Assembly: GCA_023443985.1 (NCBI GenBank)
Contig: JAEZSJ010000354.1
Location: forward strand, 1-16,864
Length of the DNA stretch: 16,864 bases
From: Verrucomicrobiota bacterium
GTDB taxonomy: Bacteria; Verrucomicrobiota; Verrucomicrobiia; Opitutales; Opitutaceae
Reading direction: 5' to 3'
Shown here: in pieces, positions 8,405 to 16,343 of the stretch
Layout of the letters: each line of letters starts with the position of its first letter
Numbering within the stretch: the stretch's first letter is position 1
The notes under the pieces: generated by a model
Seen by the model: only the letters and a program-made list of their open reading frames with translations
The model's database searches: none
Told to the model about the DNA's origin: nothing
Program-made: the position numbers and the translations under genes

Positions 8405-10141
8405 ATGTCCCTGCTGCTTTTCCTTGTCGTCTCGGGTGTCGTGCTCGCGCTCGCCTACCGCTGGATGGGCCGCCATCTCGCCCGGTATTTCAAGCTGGAT
8501 GCCGCCGCGCCGGTCCCCGCCCACACGGAGCGCGACGGGCTCGACTTCGAGCCCGCGCGCACGTCCTACCTGCTGCCCCAGCACTTCTCCGCCATCGCCG
8601 CGGCCGGCCCGATCGTGGGCCCGATCCTCGCCGCCACGCTCTTCGGCTGGTTGCCCGCGTGGATCTGGATCATCGTGGGCGCGATCCTGGTGGGCGGCGT
8701 GCACGACTTCGCGACGCTCGTCGCCTCGGTGCGGCATGGCGGGCGCTCGATCGCGGAGGTGGTGCGCCGCCACATGAACCGCCGGAGCTACCTGCTCTTC
8801 CTGGCTTTCATCTGGGTCTCGTTGATCTACGTGATCATCGCCTTCGCCGATGTCACCGCGGGCACCTTCGTGCAGAAGGGGGCGGCCGATTCCGCCGAGG
8901 CGCCCGGGCCGGCGGTCGCGACCTCCTCGATCCTGTACCTCGTCCTCGCCCTCGTGATGGGGATTTTGGTACGGACGACCCGGCTCGGCGAGAATCGTGC
9001 GAAACTCGTCTTCCTCCCGCTCGTGCTCGGTGCGATCCTGGTGGGTCCGTATTTGCCCTTCGATCTCGGCGCGCTCACGGGCGCCGCGCGGCCGCAGATG
9101 GTCTGGGGCTTCGTCCTGCTCGCGTACTGCTTCTTCGCCGCGCTCGCCCCGGTGTGGCTGCTCCTCCAGCCGCGCGGCGCCCTCGGCGGCTATTTCCTCT
9201 ACGTGATCATGGTCGTGGGGGTGCTCGGGATCGTGGTCGGCTCCCTCAACGGCAGCCTCTCCATCCAGGCCCCCGCCTTCGGCGCGGGCGAGCTCTTCTC
9301 GTTCTCCGGGAGCAAGCCCCCGCTGTTCCCCATGCTCTTCATCACGATCGCCTGCGGCGCCTGCTCGGGTTTCCACTCCATCGTCGCCAGCGGGACCACC
9401 TCCAAACAGCTCGCCAACGAGACCGACGCCCGCCCCGTCGCCTACGGCGGCATGTTGCTCGAGTCGTTTCTCGCCTGCCTCAGCCTCGCGACCGTGATGA
9501 TCCTCGCCAAGCCCACGGGCCGCCCCGACATCACGTACGCGGACGGTGTCGCGATCTTCATGAACCAGGCGTCGTTCGGGGCGATCCCGGTGGGTGTGGC
9601 TCGGCAGTTCGGCCTGCTGTGCTTCGCCACCTTCGTCTTCGACACCCTCGATGCCTGCACGCGTCTCGCCCGTTACGTCCTGATGGAGTTCACCGGCTGG
9701 AGATCGCGCGTCGGCCTTTACTCCGCCACCCTGGTGAGCGTCGCGGTGCCCGCGCTCGTGCTGGCGATGCCGCCGGCCCTCGTCGATGGCGCGCCGGTCC
9801 CGCTCTGGCGCGTGTTCTGGAACCTGTTCGGCAGCTCCAACCAGCTCCTCGCCGCCCTCGCGCTGCTCGGTGTCACCATGTGGCTGGCCCGTCGCGGGCG
9901 CACGCCGTGGCTCACCCTCGGGCCCACGATCCTCATGCTCATCATGACGATCTGGAGCCTCGGCCTGACGCTCTGGCAGCATGGCGCCCTCCTGGCCGCC
10001 GGCACCGCCCAGCCCGCGCATCTCATGGAGTTCTGGGTCGCCGCCGTGCTCGTGGGCATGGCGCTCTGGCTGGTGGTCGAGTCGTCGTTGCTCGCCCGTC
10101 GCCCGGCGCCGCCATTTGAGGCGGTCGCGCCGGCCGCCTGA
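8405..10141 (+). CDS. cstA: Carbon starvation protein CstA family transporter
   Basis: Inner-membrane transporter of the CstA/BtsT family. Known members take up peptides during carbon starvation or pyruvate. The 578-aa product has some 14-16 hydrophobic segments. Family signatures are SYLLPQHFSAIAAAGPIVGP (54-73), GAILVGGVHDF (92-102) followed by SVRHGGRS, CGACSGFHSIVASGTTSKQL, and FVFDTLDACTRLARYVLMEF. I chose the ATG at 8405 because the first membrane helix (SLLLFLVVSGVVLAL) starts immediately after it. The substrate cannot be assigned from sequence. A hairpin before the start may regulate translation. A two-TM protein gene follows 72 bp downstream on the same strand and may share its transcript. 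Confidence 0.93.
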   Translation: MSLLLFLVVSGVVLALAYRWMGRHLARYFKLDAAAPVPAHTERDGLDFEPARTSYLLPQHFSAIAAAGPIVGPILAATLFGWLPAWIWIIVGAILVGGVHDFATLVASVRHGGRSIAEVVRRHMNRRSYLLFLAFIWVSLIYVIIAFADVTAGTFVQKGAADSAEAPGPAVATSSILYLVLALVMGILVRTTRLGENRAKLVFLPLVLGAILVGPYLPFDLGALTGAARPQMVWGFVLLAYCFFAALAPVWLLLQPRGALGGYFLYVIMVVGVLGIVVGSLNGSLSIQAPAFGAGELFSFSGSKPPLFPMLFITIACGACSGFHSIVASGTTSKQLANETDARPVAYGGMLLESFLACLSLATVMILAKPTGRPDITYADGVAIFMNQASFGAIPVGVARQFGLLCFATFVFDTLDACTRLARYVLMEFTGWRSRVGLYSATLVSVAVPALVLAMPPALVDGAPVPLWRVFWNLFGSSNQLLAALALLGVTMWLARRGRTPWLTLGPTILMLIMTIWSLGLTLWQHGALLAAGTAQPAHLMEFWVAAVLVGMALWLVVESSLLARRPAPPFEAVAPAA

Positions 10142-10213
10142 CGTCGCAGCCGGCCGCGGACCACGCGCCGGCGCCTCGCAAACCGGGAGTTTCCCGTACC
10201 CTTTCCCTACGCC

Positions 10214-10873
10214 ATGCCCACCGCCCCCGCCCGGAAAGCGCCGCTCTTCCATCCCGTCAGCCAACTGCTGTTCGTGGTGTTCATGCTCGCCCTGATCGCG
10301 GCGGCCGTGAGCACGCAGAAGTTCGTCAAACGCCTCGATGTCCCTCCGCCGGGCGTGTTCCTCGTCATCGCCGGCGAGGAGAACCCGCTCTTTGTGAAGC
10401 TCGCGCAGACCTCGATCAAGGGATTGCATCGCGCCGTCTCGCTGCAGGCCCGCTTGGAGGTGCCGGGCGAGTCCGCCCCCCGACCGCTTCCGGCGCGCAG
10501 CGAAAACAGCACCGAATGGGAGAAACGCATCAAGACCCCTCAGCTCGCCCCCGGCGCGAAGCCGGAGGAGATCGAGTCCCACGTCGCGGTGCTCCTCCGC
10601 GTCACGGTTCCGGACGACCCCAAGCTCTACTCCCGCACCATCCCGGCGTCGTTCGACCTCGAGATGGTCGTGCCCCGTCTCAACCGCGAGAACCCGAAGA
10701 TCGGGGAGGCGGTGCCCGACCGCGTCACCTGGAACGTGCAACTCCAGATCCAGCCGCCGGGGTTCCTGCGCTTCTATCAGAAGGTGAACCGCGGCGCCCT
10801 GTTTGTCGCCGCCGGGGTCGTGGTCGTCGCCCTCCTGCGTGTCACGTTCCGCCGGCGCAGCTCCGCGGCCTAG
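10214..10873 (+). CDS. Two-TM protein of unknown function, 219 aa
   Basis: Not recognised. It has one membrane helix near the N-terminus (about 16-34), an extramembrane domain of about 155 residues, and a C-terminal helix (about 194-211) followed by RRRSS. Charge pattern suggests both ends are cytoplasmic and the central domain periplasmic. The central part has a strand-like pattern (HVAVLLRVTVPDD, SFDLEMVVPRLN, VTWNVQLQIQPPG). It begins 72 bp after cstA on the same strand. A short hairpin CGGGA-GTT-TCCCG (10184-10196) sits in its leader. Convergence with the exosortase gene leaves only 12 bp between stops. A role with CstA is a guess from position. Confidence 0.7.
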   Translation: MPTAPARKAPLFHPVSQLLFVVFMLALIAAAVSTQKFVKRLDVPPPGVFLVIAGEENPLFVKLAQTSIKGLHRAVSLQARLEVPGESAPRPLPARSENSTEWEKRIKTPQLAPGAKPEEIESHVAVLLRVTVPDDPKLYSRTIPASFDLEMVVPRLNRENPKIGEAVPDRVTWNVQLQIQPPGFLRFYQKVNRGALFVAAGVVVVALLRVTFRRRSSAA

Positions 10874-10881
10874 CGGCCGCG
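10864..10881. terminator. Possible hairpin between convergent genes
   Basis: CGCGGCC (10864-10870) pairs with GGCCGCG (10875-10881) around TAGC. The loop contains the TAG stop of the plus-strand gene, and the stem ends 4 bp from the stop of the minus-strand exosortase. It is the only candidate for separating two convergent transcripts 12 bp apart. It has no T-tract on either side. Confidence 0.35.
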
Positions 10882-10885
10882 CCCG

Positions 10886-12274
10886 CTATTCCTCGAAGAC
10901 TGTCGCCGCCCACCACGGCCCCGCGCTCGCGCCGCGCCAGGCGTCCCACCACCAGGCGGATACATCCGTCCACGCGGTTCCCGCCTCGTCGCTGATCCGT
11001 TCCCGCACCCTCCGTGTGCGGCCGTCACGGCGCGCGACCGTGGTGCCCCAGTTCTGCCCGGCCGCATCGCGCCACACCGGACCGGGTTCCACCGCGTAGC
11101 CGAGCCCCCGCAGGCAGTGCAGCGCGGGATGCAGTTGCCGCGTCTCCCGCGCCACCCAGCGCAACAGGATCGTGCGCTCCCCATCGCTGAACACACCGAT
11201 CTGCCCCGGGAATCCCGCCGCGAACCGCGCCTCCCGCTCCGACAACTCGAGCGCGGCCAGCAGCCGCCCCTCGAACTTCTCCGGCCAGCCGGGGAACCTC
11301 GCCGCCGTGCCCTGCCCCTCCGCCCTTCCGCCGAACCACGGCCGCACCGCCACGGCAGCGAAGAGCAGCGCGAGCAGCGGGAACACCCAGTCCGCGCGGA
11401 CCGTCGCCCAGTGGCCGTGGTCCCGCGCCACCGACGCAACCCTGCGCCCGACCACGGCTCGCGCCGCTTCCGCCACGCCGCGTGGCGCACCGACCATCCG
11501 TCCCGCCCGCCATGCGATTGCCGCCAACGCGGCGCCGAAACACGCCAGTCCCACGGCGCCGTGCAGCCAGTCCGGCAGCCCGTCGCCGACCGCGAGGAGA
11601 AAGAGCGCCACACACCGCACCAGGTTCGCACCCGCCACCACCGCCCCGGCCCAGCGCAGCAGCCGCAGCGTGCCCCCCCCGCCGAGCTCGCGCAGCGCCG
11701 CCAGCGCGCACGCCGCAAACAGCCCCGTCCACAACATCTGGATCCCGCTGCACGGCGCGTCCACGAGCACCGTCTCCCCCGCCCAGTGCAGCGCCGTGCC
11801 CTGCCGCTCGACCACATACCCGCACAGCCGCAACACCGGCACGCAGCAGGCCGCGGTGAGGGCCCGCAGCGGATACCCGAGATAGAACTGCGCCGTGGCG
11901 ACCACCGGCAACGACAACAACAGCAGGCCGCCCCGAGCCGCCGCCGCCCCGCCCCCGCCGAGCAGCGCCATCAGCGCGAACATCCACAGCCCGCCGCGCA
12001 CAAGCGCGGGCAGCAGGTCGTATCCGACCGCCACTGTCAGAACCGCTCCGGCGGCCAGCGCCGCCGCGCCACGGGGCAGCGGTTCCTTCAGCCGGCGCCA
12101 CGGGACGAGGACGAGCGCCAGCCCCAGGGCGGCCACGCCCCAGGGCTCGTCGGAGCCGTCGCCGATGCGCGCGACGTACCAGCGCCACACCGGCCAGCCG
12201 GCCAGCGCCCAGGCCGCCATTGCGGCCCACCGCGAGTGCCAAGCCACCCGCCCGCCGTCGTCGAACCGGTTCAC
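10886..12274 (-). CDS. Exosortase with fused C-terminal domain
   Basis: Integral-membrane transpeptidase-like enzyme of the exosortase/archaeosortase family, which recognises C-terminal PEP-CTERM signals. The 462-aa product has about eight hydrophobic segments (20-260). The catalytic triad is visible: Cys175 in VDAPCSGIQM, Arg220 in ANLVRCVALF, and His238 in WLHGAVGLACFG. After a further helix (297-311) there is a soluble domain of about 150 residues containing LHPALHCLRGLGYAVEP (381-397). This is similar in position and pattern to the EpsI-like domains fused to some exosortases. The start is GTG at 12274, overlapping the TGA of the upstream VIT/vWA gene as GTGA. This supports translational coupling and a dedicated enzyme-substrate pair. 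I cannot assign a numbered exosortase subclass from sequence alone. Confidence 0.9.
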   Translation of the reverse strand: MNRFDDGGRVAWHSRWAAMAAWALAGWPVWRWYVARIGDGSDEPWGVAALGLALVLVPWRRLKEPLPRGAAALAAGAVLTVAVGYDLLPALVRGGLWMFALMALLGGGGAAAARGGLLLLSLPVVATAQFYLGYPLRALTAACCVPVLRLCGYVVERQGTALHWAGETVLVDAPCSGIQMLWTGLFAACALAALRELGGGGTLRLLRWAGAVVAGANLVRCVALFLLAVGDGLPDWLHGAVGLACFGAALAAIAWRAGRMVGAPRGVAEAARAVVGRRVASVARDHGHWATVRADWVFPLLALLFAAVAVRPWFGGRAEGQGTAARFPGWPEKFEGRLLAALELSEREARFAAGFPGQIGVFSDGERTILLRWVARETRQLHPALHCLRGLGYAVEPGPVWRDAAGQNWGTTVARRDGRTRRVRERISDEAGTAWTDVSAWWWDAWRGASAGPWWAATVFEE

Positions 12275-14322
12275 GACAGGGAGCCTCCGTCGCTGGGCCC
12301 GCCCGTGCCCCGCGTCGCGCCGCGGCGGGCCCGCCAGCGCCGCCACGCGCTGGCGCCGACACTGATCACGGCAGCGCCGAGCAGCAGCACGGTGGCGGGC
12401 TCCGGGGTCGTCGCCACATCGCCGCCGACCGCGAGATTCGAGACGCCCTGCGGCAACAGCGACGGTTGCGCGACGGTCCGCTGCGGATCCGCCGGGTCCC
12501 GCCGCACGACCTCGTCGACCGCGACGAACGACGTGTACTTCGTGAGCAGGTTGTGGCGCAGGCCGAGCTGCGTGACCTCCGCCTTGCGGGCCTCGTCGAT
12601 TCTCAGCTCCTGCAGATCGGAGAGTTCCGCGATCCGTTGCCGCGCCCAGAGCCGCCCGACCAGACCAGGGGAGCGCACCTTCGCCGCGCCAACCACGTCG
12701 ATCGCCGCATGCCACTCCGTCTCGCCACTCACGCCGTCGACGGCGATCCGACCCGCCGGCTCGCCGCGAAAACGGCCGGCCAGGACAACCGGCCGCCGCG
12801 CAAACACATCGGGCACGGGCCAGGGCGCAAGTTGGTCCACCTCGAACCCTTCGAACCCGACTCGCACGCCGGTGAGCACGGGCGACTCGATCATCTCGCG
12901 GAAAGACGCCGCCGCCGCGGCCGCCCGTACCGGATCCGTGACGACAATCGGTTCGCCGCGGCCGGCGCGGGCGAACCCCTCGAGCAGGTGCCGGTTCACC
13001 GCCGGACCAATCCCGAAGGCGAACAGGCTGGACCGCCCGAGGCTGGCGCGCACGAGCTCGAACAGCTCCGGCTCCATGTCGACATAGCCATCTGTCACCA
13101 CGGCGATGATGCGCGCCTTCCCCTCCGCTCCGGGCAGCGCGAGCGCCCGTTGCATCGCGGGAAGCAGCTCGGTGCCGCCGCCGCCCTGCTCCTGGTCGAG
13201 CAGCGCCAGCGCGGCGGTCACGTTTTCGGTCGTGGCCGGCAACGAGGCCGGCGCCAGCAACCGGCTGTCGCCGGCAAACAGGAGCACGTTGAAGCTGTCC
13301 ACCGGCCGCAGCCGCGCCGCGAGTTCCCGCAGCAGCGCCTTCGAGGCCTCCAGCGGGAAGCCGTGCATCGAACCCGAGACATCGACGACGAAAAGGAAAT
13401 CGCGCGGCGGCACCTGCGTCACCGCCGGACGCGCCGGCGCTTCGAGCAGCAGCAGGAAGTGGCCTTCGCCGCCCGGCTGCGCCGGCGGATCGAGCAGCAG
13501 TCCCGACTCGATCGCGCCCGCGGCGAGGCGGTAGTGCAGGATGAAGTCGCGGTCGGCCGCCAGCGGCTCGTCCGGGGCGATCGCGACCTGCGCTTCATTG
13601 GCCGTCCGGAAGTCGATCCCGATCCGGTGGGAGGGCGACGCCAGTTCGTGCAGCGGCATCCCGCCCACGACCCGCGCCTCGAGGGCGAACGCCGACACCG
13701 CCGGCGCCCCCTCCGGCAGGTACGGATTGGCGACCCATCTCTCGTCGGCCGCCGCGGTCGCCGCCGCCCGGTTCGAGTAACGCGGCCCCACCGTCGTGGG
13801 GTACACGAACTCGTACGTGCCCTCGGTCGGCACCAGCAACTCCGAGTAGGCGAGCTCCACCTCCACCACGTCGCCCGGGAGGATGCTCGCGAGGTTCATC
13901 GAGAACACGTTCGGGCGCTGCTGCTCGAGCAGCGAAGCGGTCTTGCCGTCGGCCTTCGCCTGCTCGTACGTGCGCCGCGCCTCGCCGCGCTCCTTCACCT
14001 GCGCGACCACGCGCCGCCCGGCGAGCGTCATCGTGAGCCCATGCACCGCCGCGCGCGTCGACGCGGGAAACACATAGGTCGCCTCGATCGCGGCCTGGCC
14101 GCGGTTGACGTACGTCTGGACGACGTGGACCTCGGCGATCGGGCCCGCGATCTCGGCGGAGACGCGGGTGGATTGCAGCGGGAAGTCGGCGCCGGCTTCG
14201 CCGCTGGAGTTGACGACAAAGTACGGCGAGAGGCAGCGGTCGCCCGCGGGTTCACCGAGGGTGACGACTGCCGCGAGGCAAAGCAGGGCGAGGCAGAGCG
14301 AGGTGCGTAGGAGGTGGCTCAT
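12271..14322 (-). CDS. Secreted VIT/von Willebrand A protein with PEP-CTERM sorting signal
   Basis: The 683-aa exported protein is probably displayed or released at the outer surface after exosortase processing. An N-terminal signal peptide (1-23) is followed by a VIT (inter-alpha-trypsin-type) domain, about 47-175, with VHVVQTYVNRGQAAIEATYVFP-type sequence. The vWA domain (about 307-480) has an intact MIDAS: DVSGSM (314-319), Thr384 and TDG (410-412). A C-terminal region (485-630) comes next, then TPEP (639-642), a hydrophobic helix VLLLGAAVISVGASA and the basic cluster RRWRARR, which is a PEP-CTERM signal. An unusual 16-residue hydrophilic tail follows. I chose the ATG at 14322, which directly begins the signal peptide; an ATG at 14352 with GGTGG upstream is an alternative. 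The exosortase gene overlaps its stop. Confidence 0.92.
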   Translation of the reverse strand: MSHLLRTSLCLALLCLAAVVTLGEPAGDRCLSPYFVVNSSGEAGADFPLQSTRVSAEIAGPIAEVHVVQTYVNRGQAAIEATYVFPASTRAAVHGLTMTLAGRRVVAQVKERGEARRTYEQAKADGKTASLLEQQRPNVFSMNLASILPGDVVEVELAYSELLVPTEGTYEFVYPTTVGPRYSNRAAATAAADERWVANPYLPEGAPAVSAFALEARVVGGMPLHELASPSHRIGIDFRTANEAQVAIAPDEPLAADRDFILHYRLAAGAIESGLLLDPPAQPGGEGHFLLLLEAPARPAVTQVPPRDFLFVVDVSGSMHGFPLEASKALLRELAARLRPVDSFNVLLFAGDSRLLAPASLPATTENVTAALALLDQEQGGGGTELLPAMQRALALPGAEGKARIIAVVTDGYVDMEPELFELVRASLGRSSLFAFGIGPAVNRHLLEGFARAGRGEPIVVTDPVRAAAAAASFREMIESPVLTGVRVGFEGFEVDQLAPWPVPDVFARRPVVLAGRFRGEPAGRIAVDGVSGETEWHAAIDVVGAAKVRSPGLVGRLWARQRIAELSDLQELRIDEARKAEVTQLGLRHNLLTKYTSFVAVDEVVRRDPADPQRTVAQPSLLPQGVSNLAVGGDVATTPEPATVLLLGAAVISVGASAWRRWRARRGATRGTGGPSDGGSLS

Positions 14323-14386
14323 GGGATGAGCCCCACGTTCGCATGCCCGCATGAAGCCACCGTGAACCCGCCATGAAGAAGCGACG

Positions 14387-14415
14387 AAAAAGGCGCGGCG
14401 ATTGCTCGCCGCGCC
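14387..14415 (-). terminator. Rho-independent terminator of the ilvN-ilvC transcript
   Basis: Read on the minus strand, GGCGCGGCG (14415-14407) pairs perfectly with CGCCGCGCC (14400-14392) over 9 bp with a 6-nt loop, followed by five T (14391-14387). It lies 29 bp after the ilvC stop and upstream of the VIT/vWA gene, isolating the two transcripts. Confidence 0.9.
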
Positions 14416-14444
14416 CGGGGGAAAACGGACTGGTTGCGGTCGCC

Positions 14445-15470
14445 TCAGTAGGCGGCGGCGACGCCCTTGATGTTCTTCTTGGCCATCCACGGCATCATGC
14501 CGCGGAGGTAGGTGCCGGTCTTCTCGATCGGGTGCTTGGCGCCGGTGGCGAGCAGCTTGTTGTACTTCTTCAGGCCGCCCTTGTATTCCTTCACCCACTC
14601 CTTCACGAACTGGCCGGACTGGATCTCCTTCAGGATCTTCTTCATCTCCTTCTTCGTGTCCTTGTTGATCACACGCGGGCCGCGGGTGATGTCGCCGTAC
14701 TTGGCGGTCTCGGAGATCGAGAAGCGCATGCCGGCGATGCCGGACTCGTACATGAGATCGCAGATGAGCTTCAGCTCATGGAGACACTCGAAGTAGGCCA
14801 TCTCCGGCTGGTAACCGGCCTCGACGAGGGTCTCGAAACCGGCCTGCACGAGGGCGCTGGCGCCGCCGCAGAGGACGGCCTGCTCGCCGAAGAGATCGGT
14901 CTCGGTCTCCTCCTTGAACGTGGTCTGGAGCACGCCGGCGCGGGTCGAGCCGATGCCCTTGGCCCAGGCGAGCGCGAGCTTCTTGGCCTGCTTCGACTTG
15001 TCCTGTGCCACGGCGATGAGGGCGGGCATGCCCTTCCCCTCGACATAGAGCCGGCGGACCATGTGGCCGGGGCCCTTCGGGGCGACCATGATGCAGTCGA
15101 CGTCCTTCGGGAGCTTGATCAGGCCGAAGTGCACCGCGAGGCCGTGCGAGAAGAGCAGGCACTTGCCCTTGGTGAGATTGGGGAGGATGTCCTGTTCGTA
15201 GACGCCGGCCTGCTTCATGTCCGGGAGACCGACCATGATGACGTCGGCGCGGCGGACGGCCTCGGCGGTGTCGAGGACCTCGAAGCCCTTCTCCTTGGCC
15301 ACGGCGCGGGACTTGGACCCCGGATACAGGCCGATGACGACCTTGCAGCCGCTGTCCTTCAGGTTCAGCGCGTGGGCATGGCCCTGGGACCCGAAGCCGA
15401 GCACGGCGAGGGTCTTGTTCTTGAAGATGCCGAGATCGGCAGCGGAGTCGGTGTAGACTTTGGCAGGCAT
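14445..15470 (-). CDS. ilvC: Ketol-acid reductoisomerase (NADP+)
   Basis: Second step of isoleucine and valine synthesis: Mg2+-dependent alkyl migration and NADPH reduction of acetolactate or acetohydroxybutyrate. At 341 aa it is the short class I form. The Rossmann domain has GFGSQGHAHALNLKDSG (25-41) and catalytic-site residues SHG (108-110) and PKGPGH with Lys132. The helical domain has the metal and substrate ligands Asp192 and Glu196 in TDLFGEQ, Glu228/Glu232 in FECLHELKLI and Ser253 in SISETAKYGD. The start at 15470 is set by the family N-terminus. No SD is visible. It is 77 bp downstream of ilvN on the same strand and is followed by a strong terminator. Confidence 0.97.
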   Translation of the reverse strand: MPAKVYTDSAADLGIFKNKTLAVLGFGSQGHAHALNLKDSGCKVVIGLYPGSKSRAVAKEKGFEVLDTAEAVRRADVIMVGLPDMKQAGVYEQDILPNLTKGKCLLFSHGLAVHFGLIKLPKDVDCIMVAPKGPGHMVRRLYVEGKGMPALIAVAQDKSKQAKKLALAWAKGIGSTRAGVLQTTFKEETETDLFGEQAVLCGGASALVQAGFETLVEAGYQPEMAYFECLHELKLICDLMYESGIAGMRFSISETAKYGDITRGPRVINKDTKKEMKKILKEIQSGQFVKEWVKEYKGGLKKYNKLLATGAKHPIEKTGTYLRGMMPWMAKKNIKGVAAAY

Positions 15471-15547
15471 GAGATTCGGATTGGGATCGGGGTTGCGGAT
15501 TCGGGTCTTTGCGAAAAAGGGGGACGAGGAGCGCGGCCGCCCGGCGG

Positions 15548-16018
15548 TCAGCGGCTGAGCGCGAGTTTCCCGGTGCGCGCGAGATCGAGGATCCCGAACT
15601 GCGCCACCAGGTCGAGGAAGGCGCCGGTCTTGCCGTCGTCGCCGGTGAGCTCGATGATCACGTCCTCGCGGGCGACGTTGATGATCTTCGCGCGGAAGAT
15701 GTCGCAGATCTGCAGGATCTCGGAACGGGTTTTGCCGTCGGCCTTCACCTTCACGAGGATGAGCTCGCGCTCCACGGCCTGCCCCGCCGAGAAATCGGTC
15801 ACGTCGACGACGTTCACCAGCTTCCGCAGCTGCTTCGTGATCTGGTCGAGCGTCTCGTCGTCCCCGCGCACGATGGTCGTGATGCGCGAGAGCGCCGGAT
15901 CGTGGGTCGGCGCCACGTTGAGCGAGTCGATGTTGTAGCCGCGCCCGCTGAACATCCCGGCCACGCGGGCAAGCACGCCGAACTTGTTTTCAACGAGAGC
16001 GGAGAGCGTGTGGCGCAT
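15548..16018 (-). CDS. ilvN: Acetolactate synthase small (regulatory) subunit
   Basis: Regulatory subunit that activates the large subunit (IlvB/IlvI) and confers valine feedback inhibition. The 156-aa product has an N-terminal ACT domain (RHTLSALVENKFGVLARVAGMFSGRG at 2-27, then YNIDSLNV at 28-35) and the C-terminal domain of the family (ERELILVKVKA at 83-93, FLDLVAQFGILDLARTG at 134-150). The start at 16018 follows family alignment. The 10 bases before it read CCTCCTCCTC, which is the reverse of an SD. No catalytic-subunit gene (ilvB) is adjacent: the 550 bp upstream are non-coding, so it must lie elsewhere. Confidence 0.94.
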   Translation of the reverse strand: MRHTLSALVENKFGVLARVAGMFSGRGYNIDSLNVAPTHDPALSRITTIVRGDDETLDQITKQLRKLVNVVDVTDFSAGQAVERELILVKVKADGKTRSEILQICDIFRAKIINVAREDVIIELTGDDGKTGAFLDLVAQFGILDLARTGKLALSR

Positions 16019-16192
16019 GAGGAGGAGGAAGGTTGGATCGACGTAAGTGGCAGGCCGTCGCGGAAAACGGCGGCCCGGTGCAGCGTGCAGGAGCGCGCAA
16101 AGAACCAAGGCGACCGACCGTGGTCAACGACGTTTCCCGGCACCGCCCAGGCGCTGTCCGGCCGCGCCGGCGGGCGCTCGCCGCCGGAAGAC

Positions 16193-16215
16193 GTCCGCAC
16201 ACGCGCGCCGGGACC
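16193..16215. repeat. 23-bp GC-rich repeat, copy 1
   Basis: GTCCGCACACGCGCGCCGGGACC differs from copy 2 at two positions. The outer GTCC and GGAC can pair. It starts exactly 60 bp before copy 2. Confidence 0.5.
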
Positions 16216-16252
16216 CTGCTCAAATCCGCCGACCCACACGGAGCCTCACGCC

Positions 16253-16275
16253 GTCCGCGCACGCGCGCCCGGACC
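16253..16275. repeat. 23-bp GC-rich repeat, copy 2
   Basis: Begins GTCCGCGCACGCG and ends CCCGGACC. Outer GTCCG and CGGAC are reverse complements, so the unit can form a hairpin with a 12-nt loop. It shares the last 16 bases exactly with copy 3. Confidence 0.5.
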
Positions 16276-16320
16276 TTTCGTGTCGATCCCTCGGGCCGGG
16301 GTGTCCCCCGGCGAGAATGC

Positions 16321-16343
16321 CGGCGCACACGCGCGCCCGGACC
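16321..16343. repeat. 23-bp GC-rich repeat, copy 3
   Basis: Begins CGGCGCACACGCG and ends CCCGGACC. It matches copy 2 except at the first three bases and position 7. Spacing from copy 2 is 68 bp. Confidence 0.5.

Noticed and set aside
8381..10741. A 786-codon minus-strand open frame opposite cstA
   Set aside because: Its composition is Glu/His/Arg/Gly/Asp-rich with no domain. It shadows cstA, whose family motifs are unambiguous.
14373..15938. A 521-codon plus-strand open frame opposite ilvC and ilvN
   Set aside because: The product is Leu/Gly/Asp/Glu-rich without motifs, whereas ilvC and ilvN on the other strand are full-length and conserved.
16193..16343. CRISPR array
   Set aside because: Only three imperfect units with unequal gaps of 37 and 45 bp and no cas genes; the units are low-complexity GC sequence.
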